This document shows, in pieces, positions 31,263 to 42,572 of a stretch of 46,146 nucleotides of DNA. The notes under the pieces are model-generated. The model did not search any database. It was not told the origin of the DNA and saw only the letters and a list, made by a program, of their open reading frames with translations. The stretch's first letter is position 1, and the number at the start of each line of letters is the position of its first letter. Position numbers and translations under genes: made by a program. This stretch comes from Candidatus Absconditabacterales bacterium (GTDB lineage Bacteria; Patescibacteriota; Gracilibacteria; Absconditabacterales; Absconditicoccaceae): the NCBI GenBank assembly GCA_937930555.1, contig CALHCH010000076.1, positions 1 through 46,146 on the forward strand. Reading direction: 5' to 3'.

Positions 31263-31781
31263 CTAATGGTGATACCCATCCGGTTTACCAGTAGAATATC
31301 TTGTTGCAACGAGAGGTTCTCTCGATGCGTAAGCAATACTTGATGCAAGATATTCTCTTATTGTATCTTGAATCTCAAAAGCAAAACAAGTGTCTACATT
31401 TTTTGATGAATGCTTTACGATAAATAAAAGCTGACTTGGAACAAAATTTAATTTCCTTAATTCGATCGATTGAGTCAAGATTCTCTCCAAAGGAAATAGC
31501 TTATACCTTGGGTAATAACCTCCCAATGATCCTTTCTCTATCACACAAGCTTCCGTCTCATTCATTGTTATAGTCAGTATGTCTCGAATAATTTCAGATT
31601 TTTTTATATACCCTGAATGCATCAGCGAATCAATAAAATCTGAAACTGTGTTATTCACATATGGAAATACTAAATCCCCAGTATGATTTAAATTTTTTAA
31701 AATGTTTGATGCATCATCAAAAGAAAACGGAATAGTATTGTCTTTTATCATATGTATATTTTTGTAATGTTTTGTTTTCAA
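31263..31781 (-). CDS. Hypothetical protein without UGA codons
   Basis: 172 aa, no recognisable family. Sequence is AT-rich, with short hydrophobic patches but no signal or TM helix. It contains no in-frame UGA, in contrast to almost all neighbours, although it has several glycines (GSLGGYYPRY, STGKPDG). Start at 31781 or 10 codons later (MIKD). Together with its composition this suggests acquisition from a donor using the standard code, or a young gene. Confidence 0.6.
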   Translation of the reverse strand: MKTKHYKNIHMIKDNTIPFSFDDASNILKNLNHTGDLVFPYVNNTVSDFIDSLMHSGYIKKSEIIRDILTITMNETEACVIEKGSLGGYYPRYKLFPLERILTQSIELRKLNFVPSQLLFIVKHSSKNVDTCFAFEIQDTIREYLASSIAYASREPLVATRYSTGKPDGYHH

Positions 31782-31974
31782 AAAAAGTTTAAAAAAATAT
31801 TCTCAATATTCACAATACGCAGGAGGTTAGACTCCCATAAAAACTATTAATGTACATATCCACTAAAAATATAGCAATATTTTACCATATATCAATACAT
31901 AATATTGTCAATTTTTATTACATAATACTACCGATGTGATCTCTATTCTGAACTCTCTATTCTCTACTCTGTTT
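31782..31974. other. AT-rich gap, nothing recognised
   Basis: Low-complexity AT-rich sequence with small AATATT repeats and a CTCTATTCT tract near 31935-31965 similar to simple repeats elsewhere in the window. No ORF or clear terminator. Confidence 0.4.
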
Positions 31975-33360
31975 TTATCTCCCCCTAAACACCACCTTAA
32001 TCGTCCCTACCAATACATACATATCCAAAAACAATGATCGGTTTTGGGTATAGTAGAGATCTAGTTTTGCTTCTTCTTCAAACGGCAATTGATCGCGTCC
32101 AAACAGCTGGGCATACCCTGTCATCCCGGGCTTGAGTGCGAGCAGTCTTTTTTGTCGATCTTCGTATCTACGCACCTCAAAAGGCTCATGCGGTCTCGGT
32201 CCTACCAGAGACATATTGCCCAACCATACATTAAACAGATTTGGTAATTCGTCCAATGAAGTCTTGCGGAGAAATCTCCCAAAGCGTGTCACTCTCGGGT
32301 CGTCTTCTATTTTTTGGAGCGGTCATTTGCGTATGTTGGCATCTGATTGCATCAGCTCTTCCTTGAGCTGTTGTGCTTGCTCACCACCATACTCTTCACC
32401 CACCGACATATGAGTATACATCGTACGAAATTTGGAAAACATAAACTCAGTACCGTTTTTGCCTACTCTGAGATGTCTATATAAGATCGGTCACTTGCTG
32501 TCTAGTTTGATAGCTAGTGATATCAGAAGTAGTATGGGACTCAAACATATAATAGCACATCCAGAAACAATAAAATCAAACACTCTCTTGATCACCTTCC
32601 ATCGTCACTCCAGTGGAGATGGCTTGTACTCTAGCGCCATCACGGGACCGAGTCTGGTAGGGGTGGAGATCAGATCTTCTAGCTGGAGCTGCTGCGATAT
32701 ATGATAGAACGATTGTCCCGAGATCCTCGCCTCGTCCGCCAATTTTTGTAGATCTTGCTTGGTATATGCCCCCACCACCAGCAATATATCTAAATTCTGC
32801 GTTCAAGATTCTGAATGCTGAATATCATATATATCATACAACCCAAAACTCTCTTGCACCTGCTGAGCCAGCTCTGGATCGTTGCTGATGAGCTGTACCG
32901 TATAGGGATGCTTACGCTCGGCATTGCTGTTGAGCGTGTTTCGTAGTCGGTCAAACAAGGTAGCAAACAACAAAAATCCTGCACCTGATCGTACCAATAT
33001 AAATCTCGAGATACCACTCACAAAAACGTATCCAAATCCTAGATACGCGATAGCAAACATTACCAACATCCATCGAAACCAAGTCTCAAGAAATTTTTTG
33101 TAATAACTATGGAGAGGTTTTTGGAGTTCATATATACCCTTGGATATTCATATCAAGAAAAATATCACCACCGCCACCAAAGCAAATATCATCGTCTCTG
33201 CAGTATCTACCACTGGTATCCTGAGCTGTACACCAGGTATGAGATCTGTACTACGACGCAGCAGTATAGCTCACCAAAACAATCACAAAATAATCGCCCC
33301 ATGAAATATGGGTCTCAAGAGGCGGATAAACAGAAGTGGTGTTTTGGAGTTGTGAGACAT
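31975..33360 (-). CDS. Undecaprenyl-phosphate sugar-1-phosphate transferase (WbaP/exopolysaccharide type)
   Basis: 461 aa. Three to four N-terminal TM helices and a central nucleotide-binding-like region precede the catalytic bacterial sugar-transferase domain: KRVFDFIVSG, then KLDSKGPILYRHLRVGKNG, FSKFRTM, RFGRFLRKTSLDELPNLFNVW, MSLVGPRPHEPFEV and the C-terminal KPGMTGYAQL...YYTQNRSLFLD. It transfers a sugar phosphate to undecaprenyl phosphate, the first step of capsule or glycan synthesis. It stands alone; further glycosyltransferases must be elsewhere. An array of TCTAGAATC repeats lies just before the start on its upstream side. Confidence 0.88.
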
Positions 33361-33364
33361 AGAT

Positions 33365-33414
33365 AGAGTCTAGAATCTAGAATCTAGAATCTAGAATCTG
33401 CATTCTAGAATCTA
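33365..33414. repeat. Tandem (TCTAGAATC)n array
   Basis: Five imperfect copies of a 9-mer 'tctagaatc' fill the gap between the Hsp20 stop and the sugar-transferase start. A similar 'tagaat/tagatt' low-complexity tract lies at 45850-45935. Confidence 0.75.
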
Positions 33415-33741
33415 TTATAGTATCTTTACCGGTATACTATCTGGTTTGATTACTTTGGGTACAGTGACAGTGAGGATATTGGAGGGTGACAATTCGCTAT
33501 GTATCTTGTCAAAATACACATGATCTGGGAGCTCAATACGTTTTTCAAACACACCCCAAAAACACTGTTGAGATAGTGGTACGGCACTGTCCTTGATGTA
33601 TGGCAACTCTCTCTCTCATCACACGATCAGATGTCTATCTTCCACAGTGAGCGATATAGACTCCTTGCGTGTGCCTCACACAGGTATCACGATCAGTATC
33701 TCGGTAGATGAGGTATATATATCCACTGGTACGTCTATCAT
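33415..33741 (-). CDS. Small heat-shock protein (Hsp20/alpha-crystallin)
   Basis: 108 aa, almost only the alpha-crystallin domain. The pattern IYTSSTEILIVIPVGGTRKESISLTVEDRHLIVGGERELP, then VFEKRIELPDHVYFDKIHSELSPSNILTVTVPK corresponds to beta-strands of the core, with the L-x-V-x-VPK ending. N- and C-terminal extensions are nearly absent, so oligomers may be small. UGA encodes the GG pair. It would bind unfolded proteins. Confidence 0.78.
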
Positions 33742-33773
33742 AGATCAGAATTAAGAAGTAAAATAATCACCCC

Positions 33774-33815
33774 TACCCCTCTTTGGAAAAGAGGGGAACA
33801 TGAATGGCTATCGCC
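33774..33815. repeat. Dispersed palindrome, copy 1
   Basis: CCCCTACCCCTCTTTGG...AAGAGGGGAACATG followed by GGCTA. A diverged copy occurs at 35833-35880, and related palindromes in the 4.9-5.2 kb gap. Confidence 0.55.
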
Positions 33816-33900
33816 TTACATACACAATATATTTCAACGATTTTAAGATATTTTTTAAGCCCCTTTTCCAAAGGGGTTGGGGATTTTCTCTACTCTATTT

Positions 33901-34542
33901 TTAGTATTTATCCACACTCGGATAGAGTCTCACGGCTACTTTGCCTACAATGTTTTCTGGATAGGCGAGATAGTTTGCTCACCTGTAGCAAGTCCCAGTA
34001 AAACACGCTCTAGAGTCCGTACTCCCTCATCTATTGTCTCCTACCATAAAATACCCTCTCTGATCTATAGGAAACACGGTCCTACCACTCGTCGCTCTCG
34101 TCACGGTGCCCTCATCCAGATATGCATCTTCTGCCAGATCGCAGTCTGAGACATCTATATCAGACGCCTGGAGTCAGCTATCAGTCAGATCCACATCAGC
34201 GATATCCTCATCATCACAGATATAGATATTGCCTTTGTCTACTACGATCGTCTCTCCAGGCAATCAGATCAATCTCTTGATAAACGGCACATCTCCCCCA
34301 TCAGGCACAAACACCAGTATATCATATCTCTCTAGCTCACCATATTTGGGCGTGATCTTGTCCACGATGATAAAATCCCCCTGCGAAAAGGTCGACTCCA
34401 TACTCTGTCCCACCACCGTAAATGGATTGAACACAAAAAACCTCACCGTAAGCACAATACCTACCACAAAAAACAAAAATGCCATCAAATCGAATAGATC
34501 CAACAACAAGATCGACAATCTCAATTTCAACACCTTGGACAT
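33901..34542 (-). CDS. lepB: Signal peptidase I
   Basis: 213 aa with one N-terminal TM helix (MAFLFFVVGIVLTVRFFV). The catalytic Ser47 is in GQSM, the general base Lys89 in FIKRLIG, and box E GDNRGGSTDSRACF carries the conserved GDN. It removes signal peptides from exported proteins, such as the DUF11, VanW and PKD proteins of this window. An insertion of about 40 acidic residues lies between boxes D and E. It uses UGA for GDNR-G and other glycines. Confidence 0.9.
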
Positions 34543-34685
34543 CACGCTATCTATCTACTAAAAAACAATGGATAAAGTATAGTGAAAATGTGATAAATCG
34601 CAAAAGAAAGATTGCTTGATATTTATATCAACTGATATATCATACCAGAGTCAATAAATAATTCACATAATAAAAAACAATAAAG

Positions 34686-35105
34686 ATGTCACAAACAAAT
34701 ACAGAAAAATTTGATGATCTTTTACAAAGAATTATCACTCTTTCTACTCAAAAGGGTAAAATTATCAATTTGGGAACGAAAGCGGGAAATGGTGTTGGCA
34801 AGCAATATGAAACGATTTGCACATGGCCAAACACAGATAAAAACATTCAAACCACAGCAGTTGTTGGGGAAAATGGGTTAAGTAAGATCATGATACATCG
34901 TGACTTCGAACCAATTCCACAAAATTTATGTCATTATACTCTTAGGTATTATGTAGACAAAGACACTAAAGACTTCTCTGGAAATGTTGGAGATAGATTT
35001 GGTGCATTTACAAATTATGGATCAGATCAAAACAGTCTTACAGAAATACTTCAAAGGATAAATTTCTGTCTAGGAACTATGGAAAAAAGACTACTTGTGT
35101 CTTAG
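34686..35105 (+). CDS. Hypothetical protein without UGA codons
   Basis: 139 aa, not recognised. No signal peptide or TM segment. Glycines are common (LGTKAGNGVGK, GNVGDRFGAF) yet none is encoded by UGA, and the sequence is AT-rich with codons unlike the neighbours. This supports recent transfer from a standard-code genome. The gene is isolated between divergent neighbours, with a GACTACT/AGTAGTC hairpin around its stop. Confidence 0.6.
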   Translation: MSQTNTEKFDDLLQRIITLSTQKGKIINLGTKAGNGVGKQYETICTWPNTDKNIQTTAVVGENGLSKIMIHRDFEPIPQNLCHYTLRYYVDKDTKDFSGNVGDRFGAFTNYGSDQNSLTEILQRINFCLGTMEKRLLVS

Positions 35106-35174
35106 TAGTCTCGAGGTAATTTGAAAATATATGGTTGTAGCCCAATAGGTTATAGCCATTTTTTTTATCAATAC

Positions 35175-35204
35175 AAAAACCCTCGAACGCATCGAGAGTT
35201 TTTG
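35175..35204. terminator. Bidirectional-looking terminator between the 34686 gene and ssb
   Basis: AAAAACCCTCGA pairs with TCGAGAGTTTTT; both strands end in a T run. Confidence 0.8.
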
Positions 35205-35231
35205 ATATTTTTGTCTATTTTATATGGTCGA

Positions 35232-35633
35232 TTAGAATGGCATATCTCCCTCTGTAGGAGCAGCAGGTGCTGGCTCTCCACCAGCATCAGAGCTAGCAGG
35301 TCTAGAGTCTAGGAATATAAAGTTGTCCACTACGATCTCTGTACTATATCTCGTCCCACCATTGGTGTCTTCTCGTTTGCGGGTTCTGAGTCTTCATTCT
35401 ACATACATTCTTTTACCTTTGGTGACGTATTTGCCGATGATCTCTGCAGCATTGCCGTATGCGACACATCTGTGATACTCTGATTCTTCTACGAGTTGTT
35501 CGTCTTTGTTTTTGTACCTTCTGTTGGTAGCTACGGTAAAGTTGACTACTGGGGTGTTGCTTGACTCGATCATCTTGATCTCTACGTCAGTCGTCGATCT
35601 CCCGATCAACATTACTTTGTTCAAATCCATCAT
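35232..35633 (-). CDS. ssb: Single-stranded DNA-binding protein
   Basis: 133 aa. The OB-fold begins MDLNKVMLIGRSTTDVEIK and continues TPVVNFTVATNRRY, ESEYHRCVAYGNAAEII, KGKRMYVEGRLRTR; the C-terminus is an acidic/Pro-rich tail ending DMPF, close to the usual DDIPF protein-interaction tip. It protects single-stranded DNA in replication and repair. Two ATG codons in a row mark the start. Upstream, an unusual hairpin at 35683-35734 may regulate it. Confidence 0.93.
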
Positions 35634-35682
35634 GGTTAATTCAATTTAATGCTAAAAACAATCACTAAAGGACTGTGCAGCC

Positions 35683-35734
35683 GTGTTATATCACAGCTCA
35701 CACAAAATTCAATTGAATTTGGACCATATAACAC
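35683..35734. promoter_or_regulatory. Perfect 9-bp inverted repeat with nested palindrome upstream of ssb
   Basis: GTGTTATAT (35683-35691) pairs with ATATAACAC (35726-35734); between them AAATTCAATTGAATTT (35705-35720) is itself a 16-nt palindrome. It lies 50-100 nt before the ssb start and could be an operator or an mRNA leader structure. Confidence 0.5.
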
Positions 35735-35939
35735 TATATTGCTACACGTTCTCCAAGAAAAATCTAGAAAATATGGGACATTTGGAGAACATATGTTCTG
35801 ATTGATAACTATAGGTTGGCAGATGACACAAATCCACCCCCACCCCCTCCTTTATCAAGGAGAGGAACATGTATGGCTAACGCTAAGCTAGTTACAATAG
35901 TACTTTAAACTTTACACTTCAAAGCTTTAAGCTTTAAAT

Positions 35940-36023
35940 GCCCAGGTGGTGGAATTGGTAGACACGTCGGACTCAAAATCCGATGCTCGTAAGAGCGTGA
36001 GGGTTCAAGTCCCTCTCTGGGCA
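35940..36023 (+). tRNA. tRNA-Leu (CAA)
   Basis: Acceptor GCCCAGG/TCTGGGC, anticodon arm CGGA-CTCAAAA-TCCG giving CAA, a class II variable arm TGCTCGTAAGAGCG, and T arm GAGGG-TTCAAGT-CCCTC. No CCA is encoded. A promoter-like ACTTTAAACTTTACACTT lies upstream. A copy of its 3' end occurs 103 nt downstream. Confidence 0.93.
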
Positions 36024-36075
36024 GTCTCCAACAGTGAAAGAAACAACAAACATAAGTCTACACAATCTACAATAA

Positions 36076-36133
36076 GCACAGGACAGTGCTTAGCGAAGCG
36101 GTAAAGTGCAAGTCCCTCTCTGGGCAGTCTCCA
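36076..36133 (+). repeat. tRNA-Leu 3'-end echo
   Basis: The 25 nt from CAAGTCCC to CAGTCTCCA at 36006-36030 recur at 36109-36133. Upstream, GCACAGG at 36076 could pair with TCTGGGC at 36119 except for one mismatch, forming a short tRNA-like acceptor without D and anticodon arms. Confidence 0.6.
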
Positions 36134-36586
36134 GCAATGAAAGAGAAATACTATATACGGGCGCAATATGTGTTCGTTTTTTTTATTGATTTATAGTGCG
36201 TCATCCAGAGGGAGGAACGACCGAAGGATCCAGATATAGTAGTGTTTTCGTGAGTCAGCATAGTTTCGATGTATTCAACCATGCTAATCACGAACCCTAT
36301 GCTTCTTTCTTCATTTTTGGCATAGCCCCAAAAACGAAGCAAAAAACGCCTAGTTTTATCTAACCTTAGTGTTGCATTGCTATTATGCTAAGCCCGTTTT
36401 TCCGGCGATAAAACGAAAATGCTTAGAAGTTTTTTTTGATGTTTTCCAATCAATTATACTATCTAATTTTTGCTATACATTTCATTATACACAACCATAT
36501 ACTGACACAAGTCTCGACATCGGTCGTACCATATACAGACCAGATCGAGAATTTCAATTATTTTTGTGATATATACTTACTATACC
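36134..36586. repeat. Gene-free stretch with dispersed repeat
   Basis: Holds the second exact copy of the 36-nt GCGTCATCC repeat (36198-36233) and AT-rich sequence. No credible ORF. A TATACT box at 36572-36577 precedes the CHAP gene ATG by 9 nt. Confidence 0.55.
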
Positions 36587-37249
36587 ATGATGTTGACCAT
36601 ACTGAGCTCACTGATACAATTTAATAATCACCTGATGCCTGTCGTGCAGGACCCGCTGTTGCCGTCTGTGGCGGTGGATCGGGAGCTGATCCTGTGAGAG
36701 GATGCTATGACGCCTACTCTAGATATCGCATCCCATCTCAACAAAAAAAGCATCTCAGAATCACTCGCACTCAGACAGCAGTCCATCCAAGTAGATTCTG
36801 CGCCAATCAAAGAGATTGAAGAAGTCAAAAATAACAATAATACCGCACAAGACGGTATTATCGCTCAGTGGTTTTTTGATACCAAGGTGGATGGATATAG
36901 TGACAATCGAGGTCAGTGACACTGTACCCAGTATGCCGCACGATATCGATGGAAGCATCACGACACCAAGATCACCTGGAGAGGCAATGCCAACCAACGA
37001 CGACAAAACGCCCTAGACGACAATCGACCTACCTGAGACACACCCAAGCTCTGATCACTCATCGTGACTGATGCACAGGTATGAGTATGGTCAGAATATG
37101 GTCACGTAGGAGTCATCGTCCAGATCAACGAACAGAGTGGAAAGTTTCTCGTAGAAGATATGAACTACCAGGGAGAATATATGGTCACCCATCGCTGGAT
37201 GTCACCAGACGAACCATATATACTCGGGTATATTTATCTGCCTGAGTAA
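36587..37249 (+). CDS. CHAP-domain peptidoglycan hydrolase (candidate)
   Basis: 220 aa. The C-terminal 110 residues fit a CHAP domain: GQGHCTQYAARYRWK with the catalytic Cys113, WRGNANQ, and VWSEYGHVGVIVQI with His173, then FLVEDMNYQGEYMVTHR. CHAP enzymes are amidases or endopeptidases of peptidoglycan. N-terminal residues 1-14 are hydrophobic but not a clear signal peptide, so the export route is unclear. Its stop is 3 nt from the stop of a convergent gene. Leaderless start likely. Confidence 0.8.
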
Positions 37250-37252
37250 GAT

Positions 37253-38137
37253 TTAATATGTGTTGAATGTATCCAATACAAATTTCTTTACATCTCATCA
37301 AGATAGGTATATATCTCCAACTTTTTTCAGTAAATTTTTTCTAAAAGTTTGCAATAAAGGTGTTTTTTGCATTCTCTGCACTGCCCAAAATCATCTCAAT
37401 AAAAATAATCCAGCAAATACATCATCAGTATAAAAGTCCTCAGTATCCAATAATTTTGATAAACCTTTTTCTACTTGCTCAGAACTAAATGTGCTCAATC
37501 TAATGCGTTCAGCCTCCTGATGAGTGGGAAATCGATATGTGTGTGTCAATAACGACACTATATCATATCCAAAATAATGAGACCTACTATCCTCCAAATC
37601 AATAACTCATTCAGGGAAAATATTGAATATAGTATAATCTCAATGACACCATATTTTAGGTACATTCCTCATTCAGTCTTCCATTTTTTGTTGCACTTCT
37701 TTTATATATCAAGAATCAAAAAGTCATTCGTTGATAACTTCTTGAAATGGATCGTTTAGACTTTGACTTGTAAGTGAAAGAATATCTATCTTTCTCTTTT
37801 CATTAAGAAATTTTTCGGCTGACTCAATTAGTTTATCAAATATTTTTCAAGGAACGACTATATCGCTATCACTAGTATTTTCCATAATCAAATCTTTGAA
37901 TGACTTATCTCACAAACTCATCTCAATCAAACGAGAAGTATCAGATGATATTTTATCAAATTTCATTATCTTAGGAACACGTACATTATTTATTTGCAAC
38001 AAAGAATACAAATCGTACTCATGAGTTATTGCATCATGATCTCATATTTTCATAAATGATTTATTATCCTGTGATCTATATAGATCTGATCCATCTCTCC
38101 TTGTGTGGATAAACTCATATCCAGCTATCTCCTTCAT
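37253..38137 (-). CDS. Aminoglycoside phosphotransferase/choline kinase-like protein
   Basis: 294 aa. The kinase loop CHGDYTIFN (H165, D167, N172) and the metal-binding IDLED at about 180 are diagnostic of the APH/ChoK fold; the N-terminal lobe (FMKIGDHDAITHEYDLY) fits too. Substrate is unknown; it could phosphorylate a sugar, choline or an aminoglycoside-like compound. AT-rich with many UGA-coded glycines, for example the Gly of HGD. Isolated gene. Confidence 0.78.
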
Positions 38138-38191
38138 TGGTAGCTATTAAAGAATTAAATACCTACTTTATAACAACCCAACGCAATAAAT

Positions 38192-41100
38192 CTACTCCTC
38201 ATCCTCATCCAATCCCCCAGCCTGCTTTTTTGCTCTGATAGCAAACAATACCACGATCACCACAAATATCAGAATAAGAATAATCACTCAGATAATTACT
38301 CGCTTGATCACTCCAGAAAACCAACCCCTGCCTGATAAGCTACTCTGGTCAGACGACGCATCATCCTCAGTGTCTCCACCTACTATATCGCCATCATCTC
38401 ATACTTCTTGAGGGAGATTGCCACAGGTCTTGGTCGGCACATCATAATAAAACGATATCGTGCATAGATTTTTGATCACATCATTGAAATCTATTTCGTC
38501 TATATCACCAGCTAGGAGAGCTTCTTGAGAGAGTGCTCATATTTTGTCCATCTGTATTTTGATAGCGTCTTTGTTGCCTACAGATGCTTCGAGCTGGAGA
38601 AACTCGTCTCTGAGATTTTCTTTCGTGGTGTTGGCAAATCGCGCGAGGATATTTGCTTTTGCTTTGTCGTATTCTGTACCTCAGAGTGCTAACTGGAGCG
38701 TCTCATCGGTGAGAGTCAGGATCAGTATGTCTAGCTTGTCGCGATGATCTGCTGGGAGAGTGATACGGTTGTTGTTGACGTAGTCGTGTAGCTGGAGGAG
38801 GATAGAGTTTCTCTCTCCAGTCTCGGTCAGAGACTGTCTCAAGTTTTCCAATAATACAAAATAATACCCATCTGTATCTTGGACGATATCGTTTTCTACA
38901 TCTGAGATGAGATCTTCGATACGATTGTAAGACTCTTGGTATTGTGCAGGGATATCCACTTCAGCCGCCTCAGCATTGGCGCTATCTAGGATAGTGATCG
39001 TGAGTGGCGTGGTAGTGAGCTTGCCTCCATCTGATACATAGATATTTCATCTGATGGTTTTTTTGGTACCAGCAAACTGCTGAGTAGTCAGCTCATTGCA
39101 AGGCACATCAGCATCAAACAACGGATCCCCATCTCAGTCACTATCCACTACTATATCTAGATCGATACTACAATTCCCTTCACCAGTATACACTGGATAC
39201 ATGCTGATCGTTTTTTCTAGTGCGCTTCATACACTCAGCTGCACACCGCTTCATACTTGCTGAGCTTGAGGCACAGATAGGAGATAAAACTCCTCCTCGC
39301 CAGGCACGAGATCTATAGTAGGTGTATATGGTGTAGGCCTATTGCCCAGCTTGTCGATTGAGATCAATCTCAACTGATAAGTCCCATAATCTGGATACTC
39401 TACTAATTCTACATCAGGATCATCCAACAAAAATTCTGACCCTCTTGGACAGTTTTGGACATCTAGACACAGTAGCTGAGAATCGAGATCACCGATACTC
39501 GTGTTTTTGATCAATGCAAATTTGTCATAGCTATCTATGATGACCTGATGCTTGACTCATTGAGTTACATTGATATTTGGAGCTATATCTATACCCACTC
39601 TTTCTCTATATACTACTTTTGCTTTTGGGGTATAGGTACCTGCTTTGTCATAGGTATGTGAGTAGCTACTTTGCTTGAGCGGTGGAGTATCATATATCCC
39701 ATCACCATCCAGATCTATCTTGTAGTATCTAGTAGTATCGTAGTCGGATCTATTGGATAGTACTGACGAGCTCATAGTAAATATAACCTCCTCTCATACT
39801 GAGATATCTGTAGTAGACACATCTAGATCCATCGTAGGGAGATCAGGATTTCCTTGTTGGGTAAATGTCACTACAGGACCAGATCACAACAACTCTTCAC
39901 TCACTACTACCTCTCCATCATTGTCCGTCATCTCTACCCCAAACGCATACTCTCCAGCCACCCTAGGGACAGTAAAGGTATAGCTCGTGACATTGGCTGG
40001 TGTGATACCGATATTGAGCTTCTCTTCTGGATCCTTGGTATTGTAATAATATCGACTAAAACGAGTGATCTGACCATCAGTATCTCTTGCTCATTTGGCT
40101 GATACCTTGACCATCAGCGGATCGATCCTATCTATACCAAAATCAACTTGCCTCTGAGGACTTGCCTGCAATCAGGCTCAGATACTTACTGATTGAGATT
40201 GAGTATTGGATTGAGGAAAATCTATAGACACATTTGTGAGTTCTGGTGGATTGTTTGTCACCTCAAACCATACTTTTTCTTGGACTGATTTTGCGGTGTC
40301 TTTGTCTTGGATAGTGACATCTAGATACTGACAGCCTAGCTCATCAAAATTATAGTTGAGACTATTTTTATTTATTGTTTTATTTTTTGCTTCGTTTTTG
40401 GGTTGGATAAAATACTCCAATCAGGTTTTTTCACCCTTTGCATTGATAGAATCCGAAAGTGCAAACTGAAAAGTCTCATATCTTTTTACTGCATATGCTG
40501 GGTTTCATTCGCATGTTGCATCTTGGATATAGTACTCATCTGCACCACTCCTAAGCTCGTAGGCTATAGTAGGCTCGTCTTTTTGTCATACAAATACACT
40601 TCTAGTGACACTGTTTTGTTCACCATTGTCTGCTGTAGCTACCGTGAGTGTCACGTCGTATATCCCTGCCTGCTGATACGTATGAGTCGTGGTAGCGCCA
40701 TCAGTAGTGAGAGAGACGTCTGTCCCATCACCAAACTCCCAGTCATAAAATCAGATTGTTTTGTTGGTCTTGGCAGTAAGAGATACCTCCTCACCTCGAG
40801 TGGTAGTGACAGGATTGACAAACAACTCCGGCCTGAGGGTAGAAGTCACGGAGATTTTTTTCTCTACCTCGGCTGACTTACCGTATTGATCTCTCACGGT
40901 GAGTTTGACCTTGTGGTCACCTATCTTGTCAAACGTAGCGATAATCCTCTCACCGTTTTCTACAGATTTATTGATCTGGAGAGCGGATGGATCAGAAAAG
41001 GTCCATGAGTAGGTAAGTTCATCTACACCATTGCGCACATCTTCATCAAAACTCCCTCTCGCATCCAGCACAAACTGCGATGGTTGGTCTCGCTCGCTCA

Positions 41101-42430
41101 TCGGCGTCACCACAAAACTCGGTAATGGATCGGTCGATGCTACATCAAATTTTTGTATATCTACTGATTGATTTCAGAGTTCGTCGGTGACAATAAGCTC
41201 TATAGTATACAAGCCAGGCTGTACAAGTTTTCTTCTAAAATCTCTTTGCTCTAGATTTTCGATTTTATTCCCTGATGGGTCTATGATAGATCGCTGGTAT
41301 TTGGATAGTCTACTTGTGATAGAGTACGATGCCGAAGCATCAAAAGTAAATTCCGTGGAAGTTGTTCATTTGTCTGGAGTGGTTCTGATCAGCGCCACAG
41401 GATCAGATACCGATACCTTGTAGGTCTCCTTGAGCTTGTTGTTTTCATTGTCTAGTATGTCTAGTTCTATAGTATACACGCCATTGTACGGAAACTGTAT
41501 AGCAAACTGACCTGGTGGTCCATCCACCTCATCCACAAACTGAAAAGGATCTCTTTGCTGATTGCCTTTGATAGTCCAGGTGTGGCTCAATATCTGTCTT
41601 TCACCCAATGGATTGGTTGCTGCACCATTGATCACAAAACCATTTTTTGCTTCTTGTGAGTCTATCTTGAGGGTCTGGTCAGTCGTGAGTAGTTTGCCAT
41701 TGAGATATACCACTACTTCAGCTGCTTTGGGAGCGACATTGATATCTATAGAGGTCGCACCATCAAACACTCATTCGCTCTGGACATTGGAGCTTCTGAC
41801 CGTGAGATGCACCACATGCTTGCCTGGCTCAGCAAACGTATGGGTAATCACCGGACCAGTACCCATAGGTCTCTCGATCCCAAACACATCTTTGTAATAC
41901 CAAAAAAAGTTGTCTGATGGTATGGTATCATCACTAGGGTCGGTACTCGCAGTAGCATCAAACGTCACCACCAATGGTGAAGATCAGCTGGTGGGTTTTG
42001 CTCTGATGCTTGGTTTTACTTCTGGGACCGCTGAGATGATCGATTTGATATCACCAAAACAATCATTGTTGAAGGTGCTAAATGCGGATGAGCTATATCA
42101 CTGAGACAATCTCGCTGTGATCAGATCACACTGCTTGTATATCTGTGTACTTCTAGGATCCTTGGGAAAAAAAGCAAATACTTGGGTAAAATTTTGATTG
42201 AGCGAAGCAAACAAATCCGCACTGGGCTCTTGACCCACCTCTATCGTCGCTTCTATAGTAGAGAGCGTATCTGTCATCTCCAAAAAATCATCAGAAATCT
42301 GATAGTTTTGGTAGTATTCTGGTGGTACTTCTCCAGATGACTGTGCTTGGACCAAAAATAACCCACTCGTCACAAGAGCTAGTCACAAAAGACCAAAAAT
42401 AATTGCTATCACTCTAGATATATACACCAT
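38192..42430 (-). CDS. Giant PKD-repeat membrane protein
   Basis: 1412 aa. An N-terminal hydrophobic segment (VIAIIFGLLGLALVTSGLFLV) serves as signal or anchor. The body has several PKD/Ig-like beta domains, the clearest with YDWEFGDGTDVSL and HTYQQAGIYDVTLTV, plus others with FDATASTDPSDD, FDASASYSI and LDARGSFDED. A DLDGDGIYD stretch may bind calcium. A helical region near 1150-1300 and a C-terminal TM helix (VIIGVIILILIFVVIVVLF) with a short acidic cytoplasmic tail follow. Such proteins are surface stalks for contact. About one glycine in three in readable parts is UGA. It is large for this genome class and is probably important in host interaction; that role is inference. Confidence 0.85.
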
Positions 42431-42572
42431 GGAGATCATTGTTCATCACTAAAGATACAGTGTAAGTATACCCATAAGTGATATATAGCGCCAAAATAAT
42501 GATATTAAGAGGCAAGTTGAGATGACAAGTACAAAAAAGTATTTGTAATGAGTGTAATCACGGTTGCTATAG

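Noticed and set aside
33365-33414. CRISPR array
   Set aside because: The unit is only 9 nt, without spacers; it is a simple tandem repeat.
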